A stretch of DNA of 64,000 nucleotides from DUPU01 sp050952465 (lineage in GTDB: Bacteria > Bacillota > Dehalobacteriia > Dehalobacteriales > Dehalobacteriaceae). The notes beneath the pieces are model-generated. The model had not been told where the DNA came from, did not search any database, and was given only the letters and a program-made list of their open reading frames with translations. Of this stretch, positions 53,053-61,746 are shown piece by piece. The DNA lies in the NCBI GenBank assembly GCA_050952465.1, contig JBMNKZ010000008.1, forward strand, positions 62,001-126,000, written 5' to 3'. How positions within the stretch are numbered: position 1 is the first letter of the stretch; every line of letters starts with the position of its first letter. Position numbers and translations under genes: made by a program.

Positions 53053-53559
53053 ATGATCTTTCGCCAAAAATTTATTTTATTTAGAAATAGGATAAAAGAA
53101 GCTTTTTCAGCTAAGAATATGCCCTCGGTAGTAGCCTTAAGTGCTGCTATAGGACTTTTCTGGAATTTCATACCTACCTTAGGCCTTGGTCCCATAGTAA
53201 CATATTTCACAGCAAAAGTTTTAAGGGGTAAAACAGCTATAGCCGTTAGCATAAATCTTGCCACAGGATTTTTTATCCCCATCTTATATACTTTAAATAT
53301 AATTACAGGCAAATTGGTAATTGGGAGAAATATTACATTAGATGAAATTGAGGAGCAAATAGGTGAAACTTTAGAGGAGACAGCTGATCATGTGGAAAAT
53401 GTCGTACAGGAGCCCAGCCAATATTTTTTAATTGATAAACTGCAAGATTTTACAGTTGATTTTTTTGTAGGAGCCTTAATTAATGGTTTGATTATTTCAT
53501 TTCTATTATATTTATTGATATTTGTTTTGTTAAAATTTAGTAGGCACCGTAAAGCATAG
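53053..53559 (+). CDS. DUF2062 membrane protein
   Basis: 168 residues with three hydrophobic spans (about 28-48, 65-88, 138-162). The GLFWNFIPTLGLGPIVTYF segment is typical of DUF2062. Function unknown. Relatives are small inner-membrane proteins sometimes near glycosyltransferases. ATG 53053 lies after AAGGAAG. GTG 53047 in frame is the alternative. Stands alone between two SLH genes, without an evident partner. Confidence 0.8.
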   Translation: MIFRQKFILFRNRIKEAFSAKNMPSVVALSAAIGLFWNFIPTLGLGPIVTYFTAKVLRGKTAIAVSINLATGFFIPILYTLNIITGKLVIGRNITLDEIEEQIGETLEETADHVENVVQEPSQYFLIDKLQDFTVDFFVGALINGLIISFLLYLLIFVLLKFSRHRKA

Positions 53560-53709
53560 GGAATGATCCGAAGCATGGCGCAAAAAATTTTCTCTTTGAT
53601 ATAGAAGGTATCGATGTTTTTGTAGAAAATCCTCCTTGATTAACAGGATTTACGGTAGAATTAGTCGAAGATAGTAGTATTCATATTGAAAAAGGAGGAG
53701 GCCATACAT

Positions 53710-55323
53710 ATGAAAAATAGGATGTATTTACTGGGGTGCCTGACCTTACTTATAGTAATTATGATATCAGCAGGGGGTGCAGCTGCCGCTCCTGAAAGAA
53801 TTTTCTCTGATGTTCCGAAAAACCATTGGGCAGAAAGATACATTACTCGAATGAACTTAATGGGGATTATTGAAGGCTACGAAGACGGGTCATACGGTCT
53901 GAATCGACCTGTAAGCCGTTTTGAAATAATTACTATGATTATTAGGGTTATGGGATTGGAAGAACAGGCGACCGGCAAAAGCATCCCGGAAAGTTTCTGG
54001 TATCCCGCATCAGTTCCGGCCTGGGCTCAGAAATATGTAGCCATGGCTGTGATTCAGGGGATTATTTCCGGAGAAGATCTTATTTCTTTTCGCGGTGGTG
54101 AGGCGGCTAAAAGGTATGAGGTGGCCGAGTTAATTGGAAAAGCCATGGGGCTCTCCGAAGCTGCCCCGCAACATGATGCAGATGCGCTTCCCTATATTGA
54201 CGAGGCGGATATTCCTGCTTCGTCGAGAGGATATGTTTCAATCCTTAGGACTAATGGCTTAATGGAAGGAAATGAAGATGGTACTTTTCGGCCATTGGCC
54301 AACGTGACCAGAGGGGAAATGGCGGTTTTAATGGCCAAGCTGGATGAAAAAATGGGTAAATTACCTGATAAAGAAATTAAGGGAACCGTCAGCCAGGTTA
54401 CTCAGGGTTCCATTACGGTTAAAACAACTAATGGTTATAAGACACTGATTCTAGATGAGGACTGCTTTGTTTTTCTGAAAGACGGAGAAGGCGAATTAGC
54501 GGATATCATACCATCTGATGATACAGTACTGGTGGTAAAAGAGGGTTTTCGGGCAAGGCTGATTGACGTATTGAGCAATAATTCTTCTGCATCCCCGATA
54601 CAAAATTTGTCTGGCAAAGCCTATGGAAATATGGTAGCTGTTAATTTTTATCCTGAACCGGAGATTGTCATTTCTAACGTAGATAAAGAACAACAAACTA
54701 TTCCCCTAAGGGACGATTGCATTATAGAAAGAGACAAGGAAGAGGTTTTATTAAAAGATATTTTACCGGGGGATCAAGTAGAGGTTATCATAGAAGAGGG
54801 TAAGGCAGAAGAAATTTTAGCGGTACCCGCGAAGGGGACGATCACAGGGAAGATTAAGGAAGTTGTGATCAGAGATAAGGCTTTATTAACCATCGTGGAC
54901 GAAACCGACGAAAATCATACATACGAGATTAATAGCAACACCAGAATTAGAAAAGATGGGGCGACCGTGACTCTTTTGGAATTAAAGGCGGGAGATAATG
55001 TTGATATTACCTGGGAGAGCAATTTTGCCACTCGGGTATATGCCCAAACCAGGATTTTGAAAGAACAGATAAAAGGAAAAGTAACTAAGGTAGCAACAGA
55101 TCTTAATATGCTTATTATTTCCTTGGAAGGTGACTATGATCATAGTAATGACGGGCAAACTGCTGTTTTTACCACCGACAGCACTAAGATTGTAACCCTG
55201 GACGGGACAGTTTCTACTCGCTTAAACCGGGTGAAAACCGATAACCAACTAGTTATTGTTGGTGACTGGGGTGATGGTTTTGTTACCGCGCAAACAATAC
55301 TTATTTTAGGTGCAGATGAATAA
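53710..55323 (+). CDS. SLH-domain surface protein with repeated beta domains
   Basis: 537 residues from ATG 53710 (AAAGGAGGAGG upstream). The signal peptide is cleaved near GAAAAP. Three SLH domains follow (about 34-85, 98-150, 160-215), of which SDVPKNHWAERYI, the GYEDGSYGLNRPVSRFE stretch and NEDGTFRPLANVTRGEM are clear. About 320 residues follow as four to five similar beta-rich units with the pattern KGTVSQV..ITVKT / GTITGKIKEV / KGKVTKVA, each about 75-85 residues. No catalytic motif seen. Likely a wall-anchored structural protein. Confidence 0.85.
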   Translation: MKNRMYLLGCLTLLIVIMISAGGAAAAPERIFSDVPKNHWAERYITRMNLMGIIEGYEDGSYGLNRPVSRFEIITMIIRVMGLEEQATGKSIPESFWYPASVPAWAQKYVAMAVIQGIISGEDLISFRGGEAAKRYEVAELIGKAMGLSEAAPQHDADALPYIDEADIPASSRGYVSILRTNGLMEGNEDGTFRPLANVTRGEMAVLMAKLDEKMGKLPDKEIKGTVSQVTQGSITVKTTNGYKTLILDEDCFVFLKDGEGELADIIPSDDTVLVVKEGFRARLIDVLSNNSSASPIQNLSGKAYGNMVAVNFYPEPEIVISNVDKEQQTIPLRDDCIIERDKEEVLLKDILPGDQVEVIIEEGKAEEILAVPAKGTITGKIKEVVIRDKALLTIVDETDENHTYEINSNTRIRKDGATVTLLELKAGDNVDITWESNFATRVYAQTRILKEQIKGKVTKVATDLNMLIISLEGDYDHSNDGQTAVFTTDSTKIVTLDGTVSTRLNRVKTDNQLVIVGDWGDGFVTAQTILILGADE

Positions 55324-55390
55324 GATGAAAAGGGTATAGAAGCGAAAATCTTGTAATAAATTTGTCGCAAGATAATAAACTAAAAAGTAA

Positions 55391-55419
55391 TTGACAGCAA
55401 ATATTACATGAAATAGAAT
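55391..55419 (+). promoter_or_regulatory. Promoter of the RND efflux operon
   Basis: A perfect TTGACA (55391-55396), a 17-bp spacer and TAGAAT (55414-55419). The predicted transcript start falls at the edge of the operator palindrome. Confidence 0.75.
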
Positions 55420-55427
55420 TATTATGT

Positions 55428-55449
55428 ACTGACCGACTCGTCGGTCAGT
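55428..55449. promoter_or_regulatory. TetR-type operator palindrome
   Basis: The arms ACTGACCGAC (55428-55437) and GTCGGTCAGT (55440-55449) are perfect reverse complements around TC. The site covers about +2 to +24 of the predicted transcript. The TGACCGAC half-site is of the kind bound by TetR/AcrR-family repressors. The only such gene nearby is the last in this operon, so autorepression is inferred. Confidence 0.75.
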
Positions 55450-55508
55450 TGTGCGTATCGGCGTAAATTTAGAATAGTCAAACAAAGGTGAAAGAGAGGA
55501 GAACTAAC

Positions 55509-56597
55509 TTGCTAGCAAAGAGGTACAGATGGTTGTGGGTAATGCTTTTAACGGCAAGCATAATTGCCGTCTCCGGATGCGGAGCACAAAAGACAGTACC
55601 GGAGCAATCCCAGGAAACAAAGTCAGTCCTGGTGGAAACAGAAAAAGCAGTAACAGGGAATATTTCTAGCATTGCTACAGTAACCGGAAAAATTGCCGCT
55701 CAGATGGAGGTAAGTATTATCCCTAAAATGGGGGGTAAGGTGGCAGAAGTAAATTTTGAAGTAGGAGATCGGGTACATACAGGAGATGTGTTGGTGCGGT
55801 TAGACAGCACGGAAATTCAGGCACAGTTAAAGCAGGCCCGCGCTGCTTTAGCCATGGCGAAGGCTAATTATGAAAACGCCTTGGCAAACTTAGAGCGGAC
55901 CAAAAGCCTTTTTGAACAGGGGGCAGTATCCCAGCAGCAGTTAGAAGCAGCTCAAACCATGGTAGCTACCGGCAGTCCGGACAGTGCTGCGGCGGCAGTA
56001 CAGCTAATGGAAGCACAATTAGCCAATACCATTATAAAATCACCGGCGGAGGGTATAGTTGCTTCCCGGTCGGTGGAGGTAGGCGAGATGGCAGGTCAAA
56101 TGCCGGTAATGACTATTGTAGGTATTGATAAAGTAAAAGTACAAACAAATGTAACAGAAGGGGAAGTTAATAAGCTAAAGGTTGGGCAAAAAGTGACTGT
56201 AATTGTTTCTGCGGTTGGGGAAGAACCTTTTACGGGGACAATTGCCACAATTAGTCCGGCAGCTGACAGCTTAAGCAGCACTTTTCCCATTTCCATAGAA
56301 ATTTCGAACTCTGAGCATAAGCTTAAACCCGGGATGTTTGCTGAGGCTAAGCTGGTATTGGAGACAAAAGAAGGGGTTCTAGTGCTTCCGAAACAAGCCG
56401 TAATTGACAGTGGAGACAAGAAATATGTCTATGTTGTCAAAGATAATAAGGCTATACAAACCGAAATAACTACCGGTATTGAAGATGATGAGCGAGTTGA
56501 AATTGTTTCCGGCTTACAGGCAGGGGATATGATAGTCCTTTCCGGGCAGAACAAACTGCAAAATGAGACCCCTGTGACCGTTTCGGGAGGTAAATAA
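55509..56597 (+). CDS. RND efflux periplasmic adaptor (HlyD/MFP family), lipoprotein
   Basis: 362 residues from TTG 55509 (AGAGGAGAAC upstream). The lipobox AVSGC near residue 23 predicts lipid anchoring. The membrane-fusion layout is visible: barrel-sandwich/lipoyl halves (VSIIPKMGGKVAEVNFEVGDRVHTGD and the later IIKSPAEGIVASRSVEVGEMA), a helical hairpin between them (about 95-155), and a beta-barrel (GQKVTVIVSAVGEEPFTG). It links the RND pump to an outer duct. Four bases before the pump gene. Confidence 0.92.
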   Translation: MLAKRYRWLWVMLLTASIIAVSGCGAQKTVPEQSQETKSVLVETEKAVTGNISSIATVTGKIAAQMEVSIIPKMGGKVAEVNFEVGDRVHTGDVLVRLDSTEIQAQLKQARAALAMAKANYENALANLERTKSLFEQGAVSQQQLEAAQTMVATGSPDSAAAAVQLMEAQLANTIIKSPAEGIVASRSVEVGEMAGQMPVMTIVGIDKVKVQTNVTEGEVNKLKVGQKVTVIVSAVGEEPFTGTIATISPAADSLSSTFPISIEISNSEHKLKPGMFAEAKLVLETKEGVLVLPKQAVIDSGDKKYVYVVKDNKAIQTEITTGIEDDERVEIVSGLQAGDMIVLSGQNKLQNETPVTVSGGK

Positions 56598-56600
56598 TTC

Positions 56601-59600
56601 ATGAAGATTATTGAAACTTCTGTAAGACGCCCGGTTACTATAGCCATGTTGATATTGGCCATCGTCTTACTTGGTTACGTTTCCTTAACCAGGCTGTCCA
56701 TTGACCTTCTGCCCAAGATGGATTTGCCCTATGCAGTGGCGATTACTGAGTACTCCGGAGCAGGTCCGGAGGAAGTTGAATCCACCGTTACTAAGCCTTT
56801 AGAGGATGTTTTAAGTACTGTTGAGAATTTGGATTCAATCTATTCCCAATCCTTGGCAGGGCAGTCCTTAGTAATGATGGAATTTAATTACGGCACGGAT
56901 ATGAATTTTGCTACTTTGCAGATGCGGGAAAAAATTGACATGATTAAAGGCTTTCTGCCTGATGCGGTAACTGACCCCATGGTGGTTAAGGCTGATTTGT
57001 CGATGATGCCAATAATTCAGTTGGGGTTGTCTGGCGGAAAGGACATGACAGATTTAAAAAAATTAGCGGAAAACGTAATTCAACCCAGATTGGAAAGGCA
57101 GGCCGGGGTTGCCTCGGTATCCGTTACCGGAGGTTATACCAGGGAAATTCAGGTATTAGTTAGTCCGATAAAAATGGAAGCTTACGGAGTGGGCATGAGT
57201 CAAGTCACCCAGGCTCTGCAGGCGGAAAATATGAATGTATCCAGTGGCTCGGTTACGGAAGGGAATAAAGAACTTTTTGTCCGGACTATGGGCCAATATA
57301 ATACCTTGGATGATATTAGAAATGTACGTATTTCCCTTGCCGGCGGCAAATCAATTACCCTAAAGGATATTGCCGAGGTCAAGGATGCTTATGCAGAGCA
57401 AAAAACAATAAGCCGCATGAATGGTGAACCTTGCGTGGCGATTTCCGTACAAAAACAAAGCGAGGCAAATACAGTCCAAGTATCTAAGCTGGTACAAAAG
57501 GCCATGGAGGAACTATCCGGGGAGATTCCGGAAAATGTGCAGGCCGTGACTGTTTTTGACCAGGCAACATTTATCAATGAATCTATTAACAGCCTGTCTG
57601 ACCACGCCTTAATGGGCGGCTTGCTGGCGATTATCATTGTATATTTATTTTTAAGAAGTATCCGTAGCACCTTAATTATCGGCTTAGCACTACCTATCTC
57701 CATTATTGCTATTTTTACCATACTCTATATGGGCGGACTAACCTTAAATATGATGTCCTTGGGCGGACTGGCTTTAGGGATCGGGCACTTGGTAGACTGT
57801 TCCATAGTGGTTTTGGAAAGCATCTATCGTTACCGCCGGGATGGCTATAGCCTTAAAGAGGCGGCCGTCCAAGGGGGCAGTGAAGTTGGCATGCCGGTAG
57901 TTGCTTCAACTCTAACTGTGGCGGTTGTGTTTTTGCCCATCGTTTTTGTGGAAGGTATGGCATCCATGCTGTTTAGAGAATTGGCCCTGACGGTGGTTTC
58001 ATCCCAAAGTGTTGCTCTTTTAGTAGCGATTACCCTGGTACCCATGCTTTGTTCCAAATTCCTGGTGGTAGGGGATAAAAAGGAAACGGATGAGATATCT
58101 GAGAGCAGAGGCAAGAGACGTCTCTGGAATAAGGGGCGAGGTAATGGGTTTGTCTTATTTGAAAAAATAGAAGCCAAATATGAAAGGCTCCTTGCTTGGG
58201 CATTAACCCATCGAAAAACAGTTGTTATTGTGGTAACCTTGGTATTAATAGGTAGTTTTGCCCTGGTACCCATGATTGGCATGGAGTTTATTCCCAAGAC
58301 GGACACCGGTGAATTATCACTTACTGTAGAGCTGGATAAAGGTACTGTTCTGGAAGAGACTGATAAAGTAGCCCAAAAAATTGAGTCTATTTTAGGTGAG
58401 ATCCCGGAAATTAAGACGGCTTTTGTTAATGTGGGAGGAGCCAGTATGATGGGAACTTCCTCTTCGGAAGTAGCCCAGATGCAAGTAATGCTGGTGCCAA
58501 AAGACGAACGTCAGCGTAGTTCCGACCAGGTGGCCGATGATATTAGGGAAAGATTGCAGGAGATTCCCGGAGCAGATATTTCCGTGACGGTAAGTCAGGG
58601 CATAATGGGAGGAGGCATGGCTACGGCCCCAATTTCCATTACCATTAAGGGCGATGATCTGGATGTATTGAAAAGTATGGCGGAAGATATTAAAGAAGTT
58701 GTGGCATCAGTACCTGGCACAAGGGAAGTTGAGTCAAGTTTTACCGTGGGACGACCGGAATTACAGATCCAGGTTGATCGGGATAAGGCGGTTATGTATG
58801 GCTTAAGCGTGGCTCAAATATCCTCGGCTATTCGAACGGCCTTTGATGGCAGTGTAGCTACAAAATATAGAAGTGACGGGGCAGAATATGATATTCGAGT
58901 GATGCTGCCGGAAGAGTATCGACAAAATATTCAGGACTTAAAAAATGTAAAGATTATGTCTCCCTTGGGGATTCAAGTTTCCTTAGGTGAGCTGATTATT
59001 GCCAAAACAGATGTTGGACCTACGCAAATTGATCGGGAAAACCAATCCCGGGTTGCCACCATAAACAGCCAGTTAAGCGGGCGGGATTTAGGAAGTGTCG
59101 TTAGTGAGGCTCAACTAAAATTAAAGGACTATACCCTGCCGGAGGGCTATTCCCTAGAGTTTGGCGGCGAGAATGCCGAAATGGTGGAGGCCTTCAGCAG
59201 TCTAGGTCTAGCCTTGATTCTGGGTATGATTCTTACTTATATGGTCATGGCATCCCAATTTGAATCTTTGATTCATCCCTTTGTAATTATGTTTACTGTA
59301 CCTACCATGTTCATCGGTGCCATCGGTGGGCTGGCTGTTACCGGCCGGAGCTTCAGCGTGGTGGTTTTTATCGGCATGATTATGCTGGTGGGAATCGTAG
59401 TTAATAACGGGATTGTATTGGTGGACTATATTAATGTACTGAGACGCCGGGGAATGAGTAGGGATGCAGCTATAAAAAGAGCAGGTCCGGTTCGTCTGCG
59501 GCCGGTAATCATGACAGCTCTGACTACAGCTATGGCCATGGTGCCTCTGTCTCTGGGCATTGGCGAGGGTGCGGAATTACAAGCTCCTATGGCTACCGTA

Positions 59601-59750
59601 GTGGTAGGAGGGTTGACAACATCCACTGTATTTACTTTAGTTTTTGTCCCGGTTATGTATACCATCATTGAGGATTTTAGTAATTGGCTGAAAAGAAAGC
59701 TCCGGATTGGCAATAAGAGAAAAACAGCAGTGGAAGGGGAGGTAATGTAA
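56601..59750 (+). CDS. RND efflux pump, AcrB/HAE1-like permease
   Basis: 1,049 residues, proton-driven trimeric exporter. N-terminal RRPVTIAMLILAIVLLGYV, two large extracytoplasmic loops and twelve membrane spans in two halves. The transmembrane block LGGLALGIGHLVDCSIVVLE lies near residue 390, the second-half GIVVNNGIVLVDYIN near 930. HLVDCSIVV has a single Asp where AcrB has the Asp-Asp proton relay pair, as in many Firmicute homologues. Overlaps tolC by one base. Substrates unknown. Confidence 0.94.
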   Translation: MKIIETSVRRPVTIAMLILAIVLLGYVSLTRLSIDLLPKMDLPYAVAITEYSGAGPEEVESTVTKPLEDVLSTVENLDSIYSQSLAGQSLVMMEFNYGTDMNFATLQMREKIDMIKGFLPDAVTDPMVVKADLSMMPIIQLGLSGGKDMTDLKKLAENVIQPRLERQAGVASVSVTGGYTREIQVLVSPIKMEAYGVGMSQVTQALQAENMNVSSGSVTEGNKELFVRTMGQYNTLDDIRNVRISLAGGKSITLKDIAEVKDAYAEQKTISRMNGEPCVAISVQKQSEANTVQVSKLVQKAMEELSGEIPENVQAVTVFDQATFINESINSLSDHALMGGLLAIIIVYLFLRSIRSTLIIGLALPISIIAIFTILYMGGLTLNMMSLGGLALGIGHLVDCSIVVLESIYRYRRDGYSLKEAAVQGGSEVGMPVVASTLTVAVVFLPIVFVEGMASMLFRELALTVVSSQSVALLVAITLVPMLCSKFLVVGDKKETDEISESRGKRRLWNKGRGNGFVLFEKIEAKYERLLAWALTHRKTVVIVVTLVLIGSFALVPMIGMEFIPKTDTGELSLTVELDKGTVLEETDKVAQKIESILGEIPEIKTAFVNVGGASMMGTSSSEVAQMQVMLVPKDERQRSSDQVADDIRERLQEIPGADISVTVSQGIMGGGMATAPISITIKGDDLDVLKSMAEDIKEVVASVPGTREVESSFTVGRPELQIQVDRDKAVMYGLSVAQISSAIRTAFDGSVATKYRSDGAEYDIRVMLPEEYRQNIQDLKNVKIMSPLGIQVSLGELIIAKTDVGPTQIDRENQSRVATINSQLSGRDLGSVVSEAQLKLKDYTLPEGYSLEFGGENAEMVEAFSSLGLALILGMILTYMVMASQFESLIHPFVIMFTVPTMFIGAIGGLAVTGRSFSVVVFIGMIMLVGIVVNNGIVLVDYINVLRRRGMSRDAAIKRAGPVRLRPVIMTALTTAMAMVPLSLGIGEGAELQAPMATVVVGGLTTSTVFTLVFVPVMYTIIEDFSNWLKRKLRIGNKRKTAVEGEVM

Positions 59751-60931
59751 TGAAAAAGAAGTGGCTCTGGGGAATAGTAATTGTTTTGGTACTGGTGTTG
59801 GCTACGGCAGGTGTTACTGTTGGTGATACTGCTGAGCCGGAAACGAAAAGCTTAAGCTTGGCTCAGGCAATAGAAATAGCAATGAAAGATAACCTTCAGG
59901 TAGAGTTGGCGGCATTAGGATTGGAGCAGGCCGAACTGACTTTAGAACAGGCAGAGTTTGCTAAAAAGAAAATGATAAATATATTACCGAACCCTGAGCG
60001 TAAGGATCAAAATATGGCTTTGGTAATTGACGTGGTACCTGTTCAAGCTCAGTCTGGAAAAGTAATTGCTGAGGTAGGGAAGGCGTACACGGAAAACAGT
60101 ATTAAATTTGGTGTGGAGGCGGCCTATTATGGGGTGCTACGGGCAGAAAAGATGTTGGAGGTTTCCAGGGCGTCTTTATTAAGGGCCCAAGAACAATTAA
60201 AACAGGCAGAAGCAAAATTTAAAGCCGGAACCGTGGCGAAGTTTGAAGTGATCTCTGCGGAAGCCCAGTTAAAATCGGCAGAAGCAGCAGTAAATGAGGC
60301 TGAAGCCGGGGTAAAAAAAGCCCTGATGGCTTTAAATCAAACTTTAAATTTGAACCTAGATACCCCCATAAAACTGACGGATAAATTTAGTTTTTCACAG
60401 GCAGGGGATATAGACACTGAAAAAGTATTTCAGGATATGACGGAAAAGGATCTATCTTATGTATCTGCCAAAGAGAAATATAATATAAATGAAGTAAACT
60501 TTAACTATCATCAAAAATACTATACCAAGAACACTTTTAAGTATCGGGAAGCGGAGTATGCTTTTAAGGAGTCAGAAGTGAACTTAGATAATGCTAAAAC
60601 CCAACTGCAATTAAATATAAAAAATGCTTATTTGGATTTAAAGACAGCTGAGAATAACTATCAAGTGCTTACTAAAAGCGTAGAGCAGGCAAAGGAAGCT
60701 TATCGTTTAACGAAACTCCGTTATGATGTGGGGATGGCCACGGGCTATGATCTTTTAGGCGTGGAAACTTCATTAAAACAGGCGGATCTAGGCCTTCTGA
60801 ACGCTTTATATAACTACAACCTGGCTAAGGCGAAGTTCACATATGGGGTTTTTGGCAGTTTATCTGCCGATAGTAACGGAGCCCAGATGCCTCAAGGGGC
60901 AGCATCCGATGGCATGCCTTCCGGTATGTAA
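59750..60931 (+). CDS. TolC/OEP-like outer duct protein
   Basis: 393 residues with a signal peptide (about 1-28) and two long alpha-helical OEP repeats. The first is SLSLAQAIEIAMKDN...AAYYGVLRAEKML (about 34-200). The second is LQLNIKNAYLDLKTAENNY...LRYDVGMATGYDLLGVE (about 280-370). The length is short for TolC and I see no clear barrel strands. The stretch around residues 80-105 is unusual (ILPNPERKDQNM). In a monoderm it may bridge the wall instead of an outer membrane. TAATG overlap with the pump gene. Confidence 0.85.
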   Translation: MKKKWLWGIVIVLVLVLATAGVTVGDTAEPETKSLSLAQAIEIAMKDNLQVELAALGLEQAELTLEQAEFAKKKMINILPNPERKDQNMALVIDVVPVQAQSGKVIAEVGKAYTENSIKFGVEAAYYGVLRAEKMLEVSRASLLRAQEQLKQAEAKFKAGTVAKFEVISAEAQLKSAEAAVNEAEAGVKKALMALNQTLNLNLDTPIKLTDKFSFSQAGDIDTEKVFQDMTEKDLSYVSAKEKYNINEVNFNYHQKYYTKNTFKYREAEYAFKESEVNLDNAKTQLQLNIKNAYLDLKTAENNYQVLTKSVEQAKEAYRLTKLRYDVGMATGYDLLGVETSLKQADLGLLNALYNYNLAKAKFTYGVFGSLSADSNGAQMPQGAASDGMPSGM

Positions 60932-60948
60932 TTGAAGGGGCGGATAAA

Positions 60949-61536
60949 GTGCTAATCTCTGTTGATGAAAATGATAAGCGTTATCGCATAATGAAGGCAG
61001 CGGCCAAGATATTTGCCCATAAAGGATTTCACCGGGCGAAAATAGAAGAAATTGCCCAGGAAGCCGGTGTGGGAAAAGGTACTGTTTATGAATACTTCCC
61101 CAGCAAACAGCAGCTGTTTATGCAGATGTTCAAGGTAGGAAAAGATTATTATCTCGATGTTTTAACCAAACAGATAAACCAGGAGTCAGGACTTTATGAT
61201 AAACTTAAAAATATTACCTATCTTCATCTAAAATTTTTTATAGACCATACGGATATCGCCAGGGTGATGATGCAGGAGTTTCTGCAATTAGGAGCTGAGA
61301 TGCATAAAGCGGTTTTTCAAACTCAAGAACAGGAAATAGGATTGCTTGACGAGTTGTTTCAACAGGGGATAGAGGAGGGATGCTTCCGCTCCATCGATAC
61401 CAAATTAACTGCTTATGCCTTTTATGGTTCGGTTCATGCCATAGGTGTCTCCATGATCTTTTACGGAGAAAGACCAAACCTGGAAAAGCTATCGAGGGAA
61501 ATTGTGGATGTGTTCTTGCAGGGGATTAAAAAATAG
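60949..61536 (+). CDS. TetR/AcrR-family transcriptional repressor
   Basis: 195 residues. The N-terminal helix-turn-helix (about 10-58) reads AAKIFAHKGFHRAKIEEIA and GVGKGTVYEYFPSKQQLF, classic TetR. The C-terminal helical ligand domain resembles the TetR_C group of Firmicute efflux regulators. It is last gene of the hlyD-acrB-tolC operon, starting at GTG 60949 after GAAGGGG. It probably binds the palindrome at 55428-55449 and is released by a pump substrate. Confidence 0.93.
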   Translation: MLISVDENDKRYRIMKAAAKIFAHKGFHRAKIEEIAQEAGVGKGTVYEYFPSKQQLFMQMFKVGKDYYLDVLTKQINQESGLYDKLKNITYLHLKFFIDHTDIARVMMQEFLQLGAEMHKAVFQTQEQEIGLLDELFQQGIEEGCFRSIDTKLTAYAFYGSVHAIGVSMIFYGERPNLEKLSREIVDVFLQGIKK

Positions 61537-61583
61537 CTAAAAAGGATTTCAAAAAATAATTTAATAAATTGGTTAAATGGGTT

Positions 61584-61623
61584 AAAAGGCTGTAAGTATC
61601 AAGAAAGCACAGCAGCCTTTTTG
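61584..61623 (+). terminator. Terminator of the efflux operon
   Basis: AAAAGGCTG and CAGCCTTTT pair over a 20-base loop, with a T end. Confidence 0.55.
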
Positions 61624-61746
61624 TATTTCTGAAAATTTTTAAGTAAAATCTTTTTTAAAAATTAATAGTGAAATAAATCAATACATGGTAAAATAGTTTT
61701 AAGTATGTAAATATTGTTAATGTATTTCTTTATAGGGGGCATTTTG

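Noticed and set aside
57845..58306. 153-codon antisense ORF inside the RND pump
   Set aside because: Shadow of the membrane-protein codons. No independent evidence.
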